Below, piece by piece: positions 41,330-51,770 of a stretch of DNA of 64,000 nt. This stretch comes from Limnothrix sp. FACHB-406 (lineage in GTDB: Bacteria > Cyanobacteriota > Cyanobacteriia > CACIAM-69d): the NCBI RefSeq assembly GCF_014698235.1, contig NZ_JACJSP010000024.1:1-64000 (forward strand), in the 5' to 3' direction. Position numbers and translations under genes: made by a program. The notes under the pieces were generated by a model, which was given only the letters and a program-made list of their open reading frames with translations, searched no databases and had not been told where the DNA came from. Each line of letters opens with the position of its first letter. Within the stretch, counting starts at the first letter, position 1.

Positions 41330-43963
41330 TTAGGAGATACTCAAACGCACCTCTTGCTGCACTTGTAGAGGTTGCTGAACCTGAACAAACGCATCATAAA
41401 TTGCAATTTTCGAGTTGATAGCTTCAAAACTGACAACTAAAGAGTAAGGAACAGTGGCCTCTGAATTCTGATTCCACCCTTCATGCCCTACTACAGCGAC
41501 ACAGAACCCCTCACGCAAATCATAAGATTGAACTAATGCCCAGTCTTTCTGGACGGTTCCTGCACTTCTAGAAACCTTTTTCACGATTCCATCAATTCCT
41601 TTGGGTTTTCGCTGATCATCACCATTAGATCTGAACTGTCTCTTGCCAAGAGTCCAACGAAATAAACCTTCACCTTCATCAGCATCTTCTGGAGCTTCAT
41701 TGTGTTCCTTGAGTACCCTGTCTAAAAACTTTTGAGGATCTTCTCCTTTTTTACTGCATGTCCAATCAAGCCATGTTGATAGATATTTCCTCCGATGTCG
41801 ACGAGTACGGCGAGGTTCAGCAACATAGGACAAAGTAATTTCAATCAAAATCTCAAAACCTTCACCTTCCCTTAAAAGACTTTCTGGTATTTGTACTTGA
41901 TAAATTTTGGCTTGCCGAGCGCGGATAACTTCATTGCCTTGAGTTGTCAAAGTTACACGATTGGGAGAATTACCCAACGCTCTATCAAGATTGGGAATTC
42001 CATAGCCCATTGTTCTAATTCCTTGATACAGTTTTGCGGCGGACTCATTTGTCCAATTGGGTAAGCGTGCTGACTGAACAATAAGTGCACGATACAATAA
42101 AGTACTTTCTTGGGGAAATATTGTCGCTAAAGTGGCTGCAATATGAGTTACTTTCGGGGCAGCAAAAGAAGTGCCGACAGCATCAGAACTGATAACTTTA
42201 CCACCGTAAAGCGTAGATCTTACTAGCTCAGGACAAACTGGCTCTGGTTTAGTGAAGCTTGGCGAAGTAGGTGAGTCAATTACATAATCTCCTCCGTACT
42301 CTACTACTTCTGGTTTGATAGTGTCCCAAATCCCTAACCCTGAACAAGAAAAGGAAGAAGGATAATCTACTTCTGCCACTGATTTAAGTGGAGGATTTTG
42401 ATAAGTAGTATGAGCAACTGAACCTACCGTCAATGCTTGAAAACTTTGGGCAGGATTTGCAACTCGTGCAGAGGGAGTTAATAAATACTGTGGATAAGGC
42501 CGCCCAGCCTTCATATGTGCATATATAGATAGCCGAGTGACAAAGCTCGAATTCGCTTCAATATTTCCCGCAGCGACAATAAATAAAATATCTTTTTCCC
42601 AAGTCAACTTATCTATTGCGGCTGCCCAAGGAGTCATAGATTGGGTTCGACAGGGAGCGATTCCTGCAACTGAATGATTGAAAATTCGAGTTCTGGTACG
42701 GTGATGGTAAAATTCTACAATTTCTTCCAGCACTTCAGGTGGAAATAGTTTTTTAGGTAGCTGATTGCTACCATCAAGAATTCTAGCGTTCTGAATCCAA
42801 CATATTGCTTGCTGACGACCTGTAGTAGGAATACCGCGAGGATAAAGAACAGCACCAGAAACTCTGGTACCATGTCCACCTCCTCGAACATAGTCAGCAG
42901 TCATATCAAGTTCTCCAGGCACCCATGATTTGGAATACTGTGAATCAATCGCAACCCGTAATTTGGGGTGAAGTTCTTGAATACCACTATCGATCACACA
43001 GACCTTAGGCGCATTAGGATCGGGAGGTTCTAGCGTAAACAGTTCCCGGTCGGATTCAGATCCATTGGGTGTCACTAAAAGAGGATTAAATTCATCAGGT
43101 TCACTGACATCAAAAATATACGGAAAGTTGAGGACAAGATCTTTCAACCCTTTTCCAAGAATCCGAATACGACAAGAAAAGCTATCTGGTAAACGTGAAA
43201 TTCCTATTTCTTCACCAGCTATATTTCTAAGAATTTCACCATTGTATTGGTTAATGAATTTTTGAAGTTGATCCGTTCGTTCTGAATATAAGTCATCCCA
43301 TTCTTCAGGAGACAAATTGTGCTTGTCTAACCATTTATTTACTCGTTGCTGATATTTTTCATTTCCTTCATTTTTCTTACGTTTAGGGCATCTTGAATAT
43401 TGCTCTTGTATATTGATACAAGCAATGCCGATGTCTACTATATACTCCTGTTGCTCTAGAATCCGTTCCCATTCTGTTTTAAGACTTTCAGAAAGAATAT
43501 ATTCTGGGCGTTGAGTTCCTTCTAGAATTTCCCAAATTGCAGGAATCTTTGTCTTCCCCTTACCTTCCTGAATCAGCTTTTCAATCTTTTTCTTAAGTTC
43601 TGATAGCCCTGTATCAGATGAAGCTCCAATGATATATCCCTGCTCAAGATCAGCAACAACCTCAATACCAAAGCTCTTGAGATCATCTGCATCAAATAAA
43701 TCAGGATCTACTTGTAGGATAAAGGATACTGCATCTGGCAATTCAGGTTTGCCCTCTTCCTCTCGTCTTTTCTTCTCCTCTTGCCAATTTGTAGTGATGA
43801 GATCAACTGAAGATTTCAGCTTGTTACCATGTCCACATGCATCTCCCCTGTTAGCCAAGGTAGTTGCTGAAACTCTGCCACCACCTCCTGGTGGAGCAGA
43901 GGCTATCCCTTCTTTAACAAGGTGAAGTGAAATGTGAGGAAAATTTTCGGAGCTATCAGGCAT
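41330..43963 (-). CDS. ietS: subtilisin-like S8 serine protease, IetS-type partner of the AAA+ ATPase
   Basis: There are 877 residues. The catalytic triad of peptidase S8 is intact: Asp325 in VCVIDSGIQE, His364 in GGGHGTRVSG and Ser599 in AVGTSFAAPK, with oxyanion Asn467 in FIVAAGN. The first ~315 residues are a charged, helical, Glu/Lys-rich region (WQEEKKRREEEGKPELPDAV) of unknown fold, and ~240 residues after the catalytic domain are beta-rich and end with FEAINSKIAIYDAFVQVQQPL. No signal peptide, so it acts in the cytoplasm. The 8-bp overlap with the ATPase gene and the same orientation match the ietA-ietS pair known for plasmid incompatibility and reported as an anti-phage module. It is AT-rich relative to its neighbours, which supports transfer. 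Confidence 0.85.
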   Translation of the reverse strand: MPDSSENFPHISLHLVKEGIASAPPGGGGRVSATTLANRGDACGHGNKLKSSVDLITTNWQEEKKRREEEGKPELPDAVSFILQVDPDLFDADDLKSFGIEVVADLEQGYIIGASSDTGLSELKKKIEKLIQEGKGKTKIPAIWEILEGTQRPEYILSESLKTEWERILEQQEYIVDIGIACINIQEQYSRCPKRKKNEGNEKYQQRVNKWLDKHNLSPEEWDDLYSERTDQLQKFINQYNGEILRNIAGEEIGISRLPDSFSCRIRILGKGLKDLVLNFPYIFDVSEPDEFNPLLVTPNGSESDRELFTLEPPDPNAPKVCVIDSGIQELHPKLRVAIDSQYSKSWVPGELDMTADYVRGGGHGTRVSGAVLYPRGIPTTGRQQAICWIQNARILDGSNQLPKKLFPPEVLEEIVEFYHHRTRTRIFNHSVAGIAPCRTQSMTPWAAAIDKLTWEKDILFIVAAGNIEANSSFVTRLSIYAHMKAGRPYPQYLLTPSARVANPAQSFQALTVGSVAHTTYQNPPLKSVAEVDYPSSFSCSGLGIWDTIKPEVVEYGGDYVIDSPTSPSFTKPEPVCPELVRSTLYGGKVISSDAVGTSFAAPKVTHIAATLATIFPQESTLLYRALIVQSARLPNWTNESAAKLYQGIRTMGYGIPNLDRALGNSPNRVTLTTQGNEVIRARQAKIYQVQIPESLLREGEGFEILIEITLSYVAEPRRTRRHRRKYLSTWLDWTCSKKGEDPQKFLDRVLKEHNEAPEDADEGEGLFRWTLGKRQFRSNGDDQRKPKGIDGIVKKVSRSAGTVQKDWALVQSYDLREGFCVAVVGHEGWNQNSEATVPYSLVVSFEAINSKIAIYDAFVQVQQPLQVQQEVRLSIS

Positions 43964-45002
43964 GAGAAACTAAAATGTCTTGGATTGACTCTTCTAAATG
44001 TTCTTGAATGACTAGCTCTTCACGATCTAGAATGGCTCGTTTTGCGGCATCCTGAGCAACCCTCGTAACTTGTGCAGCCGAAAAATTCACCATTTTATGC
44101 ACAACTAAATTCCAATCGATTGAGCCAACTTCAACTGAAGAGAGGGTCTGTTTAAGAATAGCTTCAATTTCTGGTTCTGTTGGCTTTGGCACTTCAATAG
44201 CATCATCAAATCTTCGCCAAACAGCTTCATCAAGAAACTTGGTCAAATTAGTTGCAGCCACAAGTAAGCCGTTTGAGACTTCGTACTCATCAAGTAGTTG
44301 GAGGAATGTATTGACTACACGCTTAATTTCACCAACCTCTTGGCTATCCTCACGCGATTTAGCCAGTGCGTCACATTCGTCAATAAAAAGTAAACAAGGA
44401 GAAGCAACAGCAGCTTCAAATACTTCACGCAAATTGGTAGCGGTTTCTCCTAAATACGAGGAAACCATTGCATCAAAGCGAACTTTAACTAAGGCTAAGC
44501 CGGTATTCCAAGCAATACGTTCGGCTCCCATCGTTTTACCGCACCCTGGAGAACCATAAAGCAAAATCTTTTGGCGATAGCGCAACCCATGATGGGCAAG
44601 TCGATCACGAGCAGCATATTCCCGTTCAATACGGCGAAATCGTGTTTCTATGGCATCGGCAAGGATCATATGATGCCTCAAACTGTCACGAGGAATCGTA
44701 ACAATAAACGGATGATTGAATCTATGTTTACTCGATAAGAGGGTGAGAGTATGTGTTTCGGATGCTTTAGGCGTGGCTCTCTCTGAAGAAGTTGCAGGGC
44801 TTTCTCGTACAGAATCTGATGATGAATTTTCGGGTTTGACAAGATGGGCGCTTTTCCGCAGAATGCTTTCGAGTTGATTAGCAAGGGTGGTATGCCCTAG
44901 CTTGCGTTCTTCCTCTACCACGATGGACAACATGCTTTGTATCGCCTGTGAGTCATCACTGGCAACAGCACGGAATAATCGCTTTAGCACTTCTCCTTTC
45001 AT
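43956..45002 (-). CDS. ietA: AAA+ ATPase, IetA-type partner of the subtilase
   Basis: There are 348 residues. Walker A is GSPGCGKT at 150-157, Walker B is LLFIDECD at 204-211, sensor 1 is LLVAATNLTKFLDEAVWRRFDD, and the arginine finger region is EAVWRRFD. The order matches classic AAA proteins such as spastin/FtsH-like. Residues 1-90 are a Ser-rich and helical N-terminal part (RESPATSSERATPKASETHTLT). It shares an 8-bp overlap with the protease gene, so the two are translationally coupled. In the model this suggests, the ATPase recognises or unfolds a substrate that the subtilase cuts. As with the protease gene, the base composition is low in GC and I found no GCGATCGC octamer. Confidence 0.85.
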   Translation of the reverse strand: MKGEVLKRLFRAVASDDSQAIQSMLSIVVEEERKLGHTTLANQLESILRKSAHLVKPENSSSDSVRESPATSSERATPKASETHTLTLLSSKHRFNHPFIVTIPRDSLRHHMILADAIETRFRRIEREYAARDRLAHHGLRYRQKILLYGSPGCGKTMGAERIAWNTGLALVKVRFDAMVSSYLGETATNLREVFEAAVASPCLLFIDECDALAKSREDSQEVGEIKRVVNTFLQLLDEYEVSNGLLVAATNLTKFLDEAVWRRFDDAIEVPKPTEPEIEAILKQTLSSVEVGSIDWNLVVHKMVNFSAAQVTRVAQDAAKRAILDREELVIQEHLEESIQDILVSHA

Positions 45003-45606
45003 TCTTGAACCTGTTGCCTACAGCCAAATATCCCACTTTTACAATACCTAAATCTCTTGAAATCTTATGAAAACTTTACAAAATTAAAATATGCTCTCTT
45101 ATAAATTGGGTTGACAACGATGTCTGACTAAGTAGCGTCTGCGAAGTAATGATACTAATTGCACAGCAGTCATCCACAAGTACTACCTAGTCCATTTTCA
45201 CTAAATCTGGCTTTCCGAATCAGCTAGCACCCTAGAAGTTATTACTTCTAACTGAGGAATATCTTCTTAAGCCGCTTTCTAGGCGATTTCTATATCTGTA
45301 TTGAAATAATCATGAACCAACTGATCTCGCATCTCGGCAACATCTCGCCAGGGAACATCAGGATAGTGGCTTCTTGCTGAATCTGGAATGTACTTCACAG
45401 CTTCGCCAATAGCTTTGGTCGCCCTTGAAACCGCAAGTACCTTCTCCAAATTTTGTGAGAAGACTTCAGCCAGAATGCCCGCTGTAAACTGGATAGTGCC
45501 GTAATCATGATGAGCAGGTGAGAGCGTCTTTGAGCAAGCAATCTTTCACTGAAAATCATCACTGCACAGGCACTACCCTTGCTCCCACGAATCCTAGAGA
45601 TGCAGG
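45003..45606. other. 604-bp region upstream of the ietA-like gene with a decayed toxin gene
   Basis: The part from 45003 to 45200 is AT-rich and should hold the ietA promoter on the minus strand; there is no confident -35/-10 call. The remainder holds the hepT remnant described separately and then joins the gyrB 3' end. Taken together it is the left boundary of the AT-rich island, since GC-rich sequence resumes at gyrB. Confidence 0.55.
45201..45500 (-). pseudogene. hepT-like (HEPN, DUF86) toxin remnant
   Basis: Reading the minus strand from about 45500 gives QFTAGILAEVFSQNLEKVL, AVSRATKAIGEAVKYIPD, SHYPDVPWRDVAEMRDQLVHDYFNTDIEIA. The last part contains the HEPN signature R-x4-H-x-Y (RDQLVHDY). 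After IEIA come TAG (45282-45280 region), KAA, TAA, then EDIPQLEVITSRVLAD, and a final stop at 45203-45201. The usual ~30 N-terminal residues are unclear and no start codon is found, so this is a decayed HepT. The normal partner antitoxin MntA (a nucleotidyltransferase) is not present at this locus. Confidence 0.75.
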
Positions 45607-47544
45607 CTAAATATCCAGGTCGGTGAGGTTCAGCTTGGCCCCGTAGGTTTCGATAAATTCCCGGCGGGGAGCCACCCGATCGCCCATCAAGATTGTGAAG
45701 ATTCGATCGGCCTCGGCCGCATCATCAATTTCCACCCGTTTCATGGTGCGGGTTTCCGGGTTCATGGTGGTGTCCCAAAGCTGATCGGGCATCATTTCAC
45801 CCAAACCTTTGAACCGCTGAATGTTGTAGTTGGCATTGGCCGGGAAGCCCGCCAAAATCTGCTGCAACTCCCGATCGCTGTAGCAATATTGATGATTCCG
45901 GCCGCGCTCCACCTTGTATAGGGGCGGGCAGGCAATATAGATGTGACCTTGCTCCACCAATTCCCGTTGATAGCGATAGAAAAAGGTCAGCAGCAGGGTG
46001 CGAATGTGGGCACCGTCCACGTCCGCATCGGTCATCAATACCACCCGGTGATAACGCAGTTGAGAAACATCAAATTCCTCGCCTTTGATACCTAATCCCA
46101 GGGCAGAAATTAGTGACTGAATTTCGGTGTTTTTATAGATCTTGGCATCGTCGGTTTTCTCGATGTTTAGGATCTTCCCACGCAGGGGCAAAATGGCTTG
46201 GAATCGACGGTTTCGTCCTTGCTTGGCGGAACCGCCTGCCGAGTCTCCTTCCACAATAAAAATTTCTGATTCGGACGGATCCTTCGAGCTGCAATCGGCT
46301 AATTTACCCGGCAAGGGCGACGATTCCAACACCGATTTCCGGCGCACCAATTCCCGGGCCCGGCGAGCCGCTTCGGCCGCATTAAAGGCCTGAATCGCCT
46401 TTTCCAAAATGGAGTCCGCCACGCCGGGCCGGAACTCCAAATATTCCGTGAAAACTTCCCCCACCAGGGAATCCACAATGCCGCGTACCTCGGGGTTGCC
46501 GAGTTTGGTTTTGGTTTGTCCTTCAAATTCTGGATCGGGCACTTTCACGGAAATAATCGCCGTCAAGCCTTCCCGAATATGTTCGCCGCCCAGGTTGGCA
46601 TCGCCATCTTTCAGCTTGTTGCGCTTGCGGGCGATCGCGTTCATGGTGCGGGTCAAAACGGCCTTCAACCCTTCCAGGTGGGTTCCGCCATCCACGGTGC
46701 GGATGTTGTTGGCAAACCCGAATAGGTTGTCTGTGTAGGCATCGATCGACCATTGCATGGCCACTTCCACATGCACCCCGTCGCGCTCCCCTTGCACGTA
46801 GAGAATTTCCTCGTGGAGGGGCAGGCGATCGCGGTTGATATAGGCTACATATTCCCGAATGCCGCCTTCGTAGCAGTAGGTTTCAACCTTGGGTTGCTCG
46901 GTACGCAACAGCTCCAGCCGGTGATCGCTGAAGGTGATTTTCACGCCCGCATTCAGATAGGCCAGCTCCCGCAGCCGACTGGCGAGGGTGGCGTAGTCAA
47001 ATTCTGTGCCGGTGATGAAAATTTCGCGATCGGGCAAAAAGGTGACCCGCGTGCCCGTTTGGGCATCGTCGCTGGGTTCGCTGGTCAGGGGCCCTTGGGG
47101 GATGCCTCGGCTGTAGCGTTGAACGTGCCGTTGGCTCAGGCGCTTAACTTCAACAATCACTTCTTCCGAGAGGGCATTCACCACGGACACGCCCACGCCA
47201 TGGAGACCGCCGGATACTTTGTAGCCACCGCCGCCGAATTTGCCGCCCGCGTGCAGCACGGTCATCACGGTTTCGAGGGCGGACTTGCCGGTTTGGGGGT
47301 GAATGTCAACGGGGATGCCGCGGCCGTCGTCGGTGACGGTAACGGAGCCGTTGGCATTCAGATCCACTTCAATGTGGGTGCAATAACCAGCAAGGGCTTC
47401 ATCGATCGAGTTGTCCACCACCTCGTAAACTAGATGATGGAGACCGCGCGGCCCAGTGGAGCCGATGTACATTCCCGGTCGCTTGCGGACAGGTTCAAGC
47501 CCTTCAAGAACCTGAATTTGATCTGCCCCATAGTTGCTGGTCAT
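45607..47544 (-). CDS. gyrB: DNA gyrase subunit B
   Basis: There are 645 residues from the ATG at 47544, which has GGAG 5 bp upstream; a GTG 6 bp further out is possible. The GHKL ATPase begins [43 protein letters not shown], with [22 protein letters not shown] and [12 protein letters not shown]. The transducer and TOPRIM domain follow: [29 protein letters not shown] and [22 protein letters not shown] with the metal-binding DxD. The end is [12 protein letters not shown]. GyrB works with GyrA to introduce negative supercoils. It lies next to the accessory island but is itself typical GC-rich chromosomal sequence. Confidence 0.97.
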   Translation of the reverse strand: MTSNYGADQIQVLEGLEPVRKRPGMYIGSTGPRGLHHLVYEVVDNSIDEALAGYCTHIEVDLNANGSVTVTDDGRGIPVDIHPQTGKSALETVMTVLHAGGKFGGGGYKVSGGLHGVGVSVVNALSEEVIVEVKRLSQRHVQRYSRGIPQGPLTSEPSDDAQTGTRVTFLPDREIFITGTEFDYATLASRLRELAYLNAGVKITFSDHRLELLRTEQPKVETYCYEGGIREYVAYINRDRLPLHEEILYVQGERDGVHVEVAMQWSIDAYTDNLFGFANNIRTVDGGTHLEGLKAVLTRTMNAIARKRNKLKDGDANLGGEHIREGLTAIISVKVPDPEFEGQTKTKLGNPEVRGIVDSLVGEVFTEYLEFRPGVADSILEKAIQAFNAAEAARRARELVRRKSVLESSPLPGKLADCSSKDPSESEIFIVEGDSAGGSAKQGRNRRFQAILPLRGKILNIEKTDDAKIYKNTEIQSLISALGLGIKGEEFDVSQLRYHRVVLMTDADVDGAHIRTLLLTFFYRYQRELVEQGHIYIACPPLYKVERGRNHQYCYSDRELQQILAGFPANANYNIQRFKGLGEMMPDQLWDTTMNPETRTMKRVEIDDAAEADRIFTILMGDRVAPRREFIETYGAKLNLTDLDI

Positions 47545-47772
47545 GCTCACTCCGCTCCAGATTGGACATCTTAGGCAGGTTAAATTTGCCTAAAGCCCTA
47601 TAACTTCAAAACATTCCAAGATTTTAGCACAAACGGGTTCTAGGAGTTGCCAGGGTACGCTTGTTATGAATTTGGGCTTGGGATTGATTGACCTTGAAAA
47701 ATGCCTGGAAAGGTCACTAACAGCCCTAGAAATTTGCCTTCCTAAGGTTGCAGCGGGGAGCCATTTCCCCCC

Positions 47773-49017
47773 TTAGGCTCCTGGGGGAATGGCCGATCGC
47801 AAGGCGGCCATGAGTTGAGCTAAATGTTCGGGCTGGTGGGTGGCCATCAGGGTCAGGCGCAGGCGGCTGGTGGGCACGGTGGGCGGTCGAATGGCTCCGA
47901 CCCACAGGCCGGCTTCCGTGAGCGATCGCCCCAATTGGCTGACGGTGGCTGGGTTGGGCACTTGCAAACAGAGAATAGGCGATTCGCTGGGCAGTAGGCG
48001 ATAGGCGCGATCGCCCTGGGTGAGTTCGGTGGACTGGGTGGCTAACCAATCCTGAAGGGCTTGACGGAGCGATCGGGTATTGTGCCAAAGGGCGGCCCGT
48101 CGATCGGGTTCTTGGTTCACAATCCGAATGGCAGCCAGGGCGGCGGCCGTGTCGGCGGGTGACAGGCCCGTGGTGTAAATCCAACTGGCGGCGCGGTTGC
48201 GCAAAAAATCGACGAGGGTGGCCGAGCCGGCCACATAGCCCCCCAAGCTGCCCAGGGCCTTGCTGAGGGTTCCCATCTGAATCAGCGATCGCCCGCTGCA
48301 CCCCAGGGCCTCCACGCAGCCGGCCCCCGTGGCCCCGAAAACCCCCGTCCCATGGGCCTCATCCACCAACACCATGGCGGAAAAGGCCTCCGCCAAGTCC
48401 AGAATTTCCGGCAGGGGAGCCAAGTCCCCATCCATACTAAACACCGTGTCCGTGAGGATCAGGCAGCGGCGATAGTGGGAACGGTGGCTTTGGAGCCGAT
48501 CGCCCAAATCCTGCAAGTCGCCATGCCGATAGTCCACCACCGTGGCTCCACTGAGTTTGGCTCCGGCTAGCAGACTGGAATGGTTATAGGCATCGTTCAA
48601 AATCAAATCTCGCGGGCCCACCAAGGCGGCGATCGTGCCCAGATTGGCTAAATACCCGGAACTGAAGACGATCGCGTCTTCGGTCTGTTTTAGTTGGGCG
48701 ATCGCCTGTTCTAGCTCTCGGTGCAACGCTCGTTGGCCAGTAATCAGCCGTGAGCCAGTGCTGCCGGTTCCATTGGTTTGAATCGCCTCGATCGCAGCGG
48801 CCATTAACCGGTCATCGCCCGCCAACCCCAAGTAGTCATTACTGGCGAAGTTAATCAGGGTGCGGCCGTCGCGCTCCACCACGGCCCCCGGCCGGCCGCT
48901 CAGGATCTGGGGCGATCGATGCCAATGGGCCCGGTGAATCGTCTGGAGGGCCTGGGCCATCCAGTCGTAGGGGGACTCGGTTGAGGAAGGACTGGGGGCG
49001 GTCTTAGGAATGGGCAT
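47773..49017 (-). CDS. bioF: 8-amino-7-oxononanoate synthase
   Basis: There are 414 residues from the ATG at 49017; the frame continues upstream to 49080 with a Pro-rich N-terminus that overlaps the cyclase gene more heavily. PLP-dependent alpha-oxoamine synthase features are complete: [61 protein letters not shown] and the Schiff-base Lys in [19 protein letters not shown]. The enzyme condenses pimeloyl-ACP and L-alanine in biotin synthesis. The 2-amino-3-ketobutyrate ligase family is close, so the assignment rests on the family as a whole. It overlaps the upstream cyclase gene end by 14 bp, so the two are likely co-transcribed. Confidence 0.85.
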   Translation of the reverse strand: MPIPKTAPSPSSTESPYDWMAQALQTIHRAHWHRSPQILSGRPGAVVERDGRTLINFASNDYLGLAGDDRLMAAAIEAIQTNGTGSTGSRLITGQRALHRELEQAIAQLKQTEDAIVFSSGYLANLGTIAALVGPRDLILNDAYNHSSLLAGAKLSGATVVDYRHGDLQDLGDRLQSHRSHYRRCLILTDTVFSMDGDLAPLPEILDLAEAFSAMVLVDEAHGTGVFGATGAGCVEALGCSGRSLIQMGTLSKALGSLGGYVAGSATLVDFLRNRAASWIYTTGLSPADTAAALAAIRIVNQEPDRRAALWHNTRSLRQALQDWLATQSTELTQGDRAYRLLPSESPILCLQVPNPATVSQLGRSLTEAGLWVGAIRPPTVPTSRLRLTLMATHQPEHLAQLMAALRSAIPPGA

Positions 49018-51259
49018 CGGTGGCGCGATCGACGGCATGGCCAGCCCCGGAGCGGGCCGGATGGGTAGGGGTCTGCCCATTATGATCGATCGAATTCAAA
49101 TCCTTGGGATCAACCTCCGGATCAAAGTCCCCGCGCTGACTGCCCGCCACTGGCCGATCGTCGGCTGGATGATCACTCCCCGCCGCACGATCAGGGTCAA
49201 AGTCACCCGGATTAGAATCACGAAAATTATTCAGATGATTCATCCTGGGGTCATCAGCTATTTCACCGGCTCTTTCGGCAAAATCGGGATCCGGCACTGG
49301 CGGTCGCTCGCCCACCAGCCAGTAGGTGAGCATTTCCCCGCGTCCTCGCACTTGCCAGGGGCCACGCGGCTCTAGAACAAACTGATCGCCCAACAGGGCC
49401 GCCGTGGAAGCCGTCACCTGAATTTTGGCTGCTTCCCCCTGGGACTCCATCCGGCTGGCAATATTCACCGTGTCGCCCCAGAGATCATAGATAAACTTGC
49501 GAATGCCAATGACCCCCGCCACCAAGGGGCCCGTATTCAGCCCAATTCGCAACTGAAAGGTTTGCCCATTTTTGCGTTGAAACTGCCCGATCGCCTGCTG
49601 CATTTCCAACGCCATCCGCGCCGTGTTGATGGCATGGTTAGGATGCGCCGAAGGCACGCCCCCCACGGCCATGTAGGCATCCCCGATCGTCTTGATTTTT
49701 TCAACCCCATAGCGTTCAGCAATGCGATCGAACTCCGAAAAAATGTCATTCAAACAGGACACCAACTCCGCCGCTTGAATTTGGGAAGCCCATTCCGTAA
49801 ACCCCACAATGTCCGCAAACAGCACCGTTGCCGACTCGAAGCGATCGGCCATGGCCGTCTGTTGCATTTTCAGGCGCTGAGCAATTTTCTGGGGCAAAAT
49901 ATTCAGCAATAATTGCTCCGATTGTTGCCGTTGTTGTCGCAATTCCAGCTCTGTTTTGCGACGTTCGGTAATCTCTTGCACCATGCCTTCAAAGTAAAGA
50001 AACTTGCCCCCAGCGTCATAAACACTACGAACGGTTTCAGAAATCCAAATTCGCCGGCCATCTTTCCGGTAAACTTCCGACTCAAAATTGGATACTTCTC
50101 CGTATTGAGCCATGTAAGCCAAAAACTCTTCGCGCCGGTGCGATCGCACGTAAAGCTGCTGACCCACATTGGTGATTAATTCCATCATTTCCTGAGGCGA
50201 TCCATAGCCACAAATGCGGGCCAAGGTTGGATTCACACTCATAAATCGCCCTTCCCAAGTGGCTTGAAAGATCCCTTCTAGGGCATTTTCAAAAATACTG
50301 CGATAGTTTTCCTCCGCCTGTTGCAGGGCATCGGCCGCCAACTTGCGATCGGTGATGTCATCCAAAACCCCTAAAACCCCAATCACTTGCCCCGCTTCGT
50401 CGCGAATCGGTACACGGTAGCAATCTAGCCAGATGGGCTGACCCCCTTCAGCGTGACGATATTTTCGTAATAGTTGATGGGAAATGGGTTGATTAGTTTC
50501 AATCACGCGGCGATCTTGGGCCCGAAATTGTTCGGCAATGGCTGGATCTTCAATTAAGTCCTGATCGGTTTTGCCAATCACACTTTCGGGATCCCCTAAA
50601 CCGGATGCTTCTGCCCAACTTCGATTGCAACCCAAGAAAACTAAGTCAGCATTTTTCCAAAAAATTTGCTGAGGAATATTGTCTAAAATAATGCGTAAAT
50701 ATTGCTTTTGTTCTTGCAAAATAGCGGCGGTTTTTTCATGTTCCGCCACTTCCGCTATTAGCCGCTGGTTTTGTTCGGCAACCAGCTTGGCAGCTCGCTG
50801 AATTTTCAGGTGTGTATTGACTCGAACCAAAACTTCTTCAAGGGCAAAGGGCTTGATTAAATAGTCAACGCCACCCACCTTGAAGGCTTGAATTTTATCT
50901 AAGTTGCCATTGGAGCCGCCATCAGAGCTGCCAGTAAAAATAATCGGAATATCGGCAGTTTTTGGGTTGGCTTTCAGCTCCTCGCAAAGGGCAAAGCCAC
51001 TGCGATCGGGCAGATACACATCCAATAGGATGAGGTCAAAGGTATGGTGCTTCAGTTGCTGCCAAGCCTGATGGGCATTATCCGCCAGCAGGATGTGATA
51101 GCCCTCACGCGCTAGAAGTCGATGCAAAAGAGTGCGATCGTCCGTTCGATCGTCCACGATCAACAGACTGGAGCGGGCCACCGACCAATCAGGACGCAGA
51201 ACGGGTCTCTCTGCACCGTCGGGCAAACTCTCGGCAGACGGGTCGATCGAGAAAGTCAC
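49004..51259 (-). CDS. response regulator / PAS-PAS / class III adenylate cyclase
   Basis: There are 751 residues from the GTG at 51259, with GAGGAG 8 bp upstream; a longer reading from 51307 lacks such a site. Residues ~30-150 are a receiver domain ([32 protein letters not shown] with the phospho-Asp, [14 protein letters not shown]). A coiled coil follows, then two PAS domains (about 190-310 and 325-440, the latter with [18 protein letters not shown]). Residues ~490-660 are the cyclase: [17 protein letters not shown] (metal Asp), [16 protein letters not shown] (adenine-specific Lys in KTIGD), [16 protein letters not shown] (adenine-specific Asp). It makes cAMP in response to phosphorylation and ligand or redox input. 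The C-terminal ~70 residues are polar and disordered. Confidence 0.9.
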   Translation of the reverse strand: MTFSIDPSAESLPDGAERPVLRPDWSVARSSLLIVDDRTDDRTLLHRLLAREGYHILLADNAHQAWQQLKHHTFDLILLDVYLPDRSGFALCEELKANPKTADIPIIFTGSSDGGSNGNLDKIQAFKVGGVDYLIKPFALEEVLVRVNTHLKIQRAAKLVAEQNQRLIAEVAEHEKTAAILQEQKQYLRIILDNIPQQIFWKNADLVFLGCNRSWAEASGLGDPESVIGKTDQDLIEDPAIAEQFRAQDRRVIETNQPISHQLLRKYRHAEGGQPIWLDCYRVPIRDEAGQVIGVLGVLDDITDRKLAADALQQAEENYRSIFENALEGIFQATWEGRFMSVNPTLARICGYGSPQEMMELITNVGQQLYVRSHRREEFLAYMAQYGEVSNFESEVYRKDGRRIWISETVRSVYDAGGKFLYFEGMVQEITERRKTELELRQQRQQSEQLLLNILPQKIAQRLKMQQTAMADRFESATVLFADIVGFTEWASQIQAAELVSCLNDIFSEFDRIAERYGVEKIKTIGDAYMAVGGVPSAHPNHAINTARMALEMQQAIGQFQRKNGQTFQLRIGLNTGPLVAGVIGIRKFIYDLWGDTVNIASRMESQGEAAKIQVTASTAALLGDQFVLEPRGPWQVRGRGEMLTYWLVGERPPVPDPDFAERAGEIADDPRMNHLNNFRDSNPGDFDPDRAAGSDHPADDRPVAGSQRGDFDPEVDPKDLNSIDHNGQTPTHPARSGAGHAVDRATDAHS

Positions 51260-51770
51260 AAGGCTCTCCTCAAAAGCTGAGGCGCAAACGAAGCCGCATC
51301 GCGGCAAACTACCAATATCTTATCGCTGACCCAGCTTCTGGCGAGGAAGCATTCTTGGATCATTTTCCGCATAATCACGGTTATGGTTTGGCTGATTATG
51401 CTTGCCCCTAGTCGCTATTCTTGCGAAGAAATAGATATTTTCGGGTCTAATATGACCAAATTGCAACGCAAAGAGCGCTCCACAGCATCTTCAGACCCCA
51501 AAGTCAGCCAGGTAGCAATTAATACGGTGCTTTGAAAATACTCGATCGACTGTGAGCGAAGCGTGAACATTGGCCCTGGCCCGGGCGGCAGTTTTGGGCG
51601 GGTTCGGGGTGGCTTGCCGGTCTTTGCTGGCTGATTTTCGGGGGCTGACAAATTTTCAGGGGTTGGTTTATGGCAGGAGTTTGTTTTAGGTTGCCCATTT
51701 GTTTTAGGTTGTTGGTCTTGGTTGGCTTGATTTGGTTGACTGATTCTGTTTGTCTTTAACGCGGCGGTGA
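51260..51770. other. 511-bp intergenic region upstream of dapB
   Basis: I recognised no gene. It contains the presumed promoters of the cyclase gene (minus strand) and dapB (plus strand). The part at 51590-51770 is G/T-rich on the plus strand with repeated GTTTTAGGTTG and GGTTGG blocks, low complexity rather than coding. Confidence 0.5.

Noticed and set aside
45003-45200. Promoter with TTGACA near 45111
   Set aside because: TTGACA is on the plus strand with no suitable -10 element and no plus-strand gene follows.
46753-47433. 226-codon frame antisense to gyrB
   Set aside because: Shadow frame opposite a conserved core gene.
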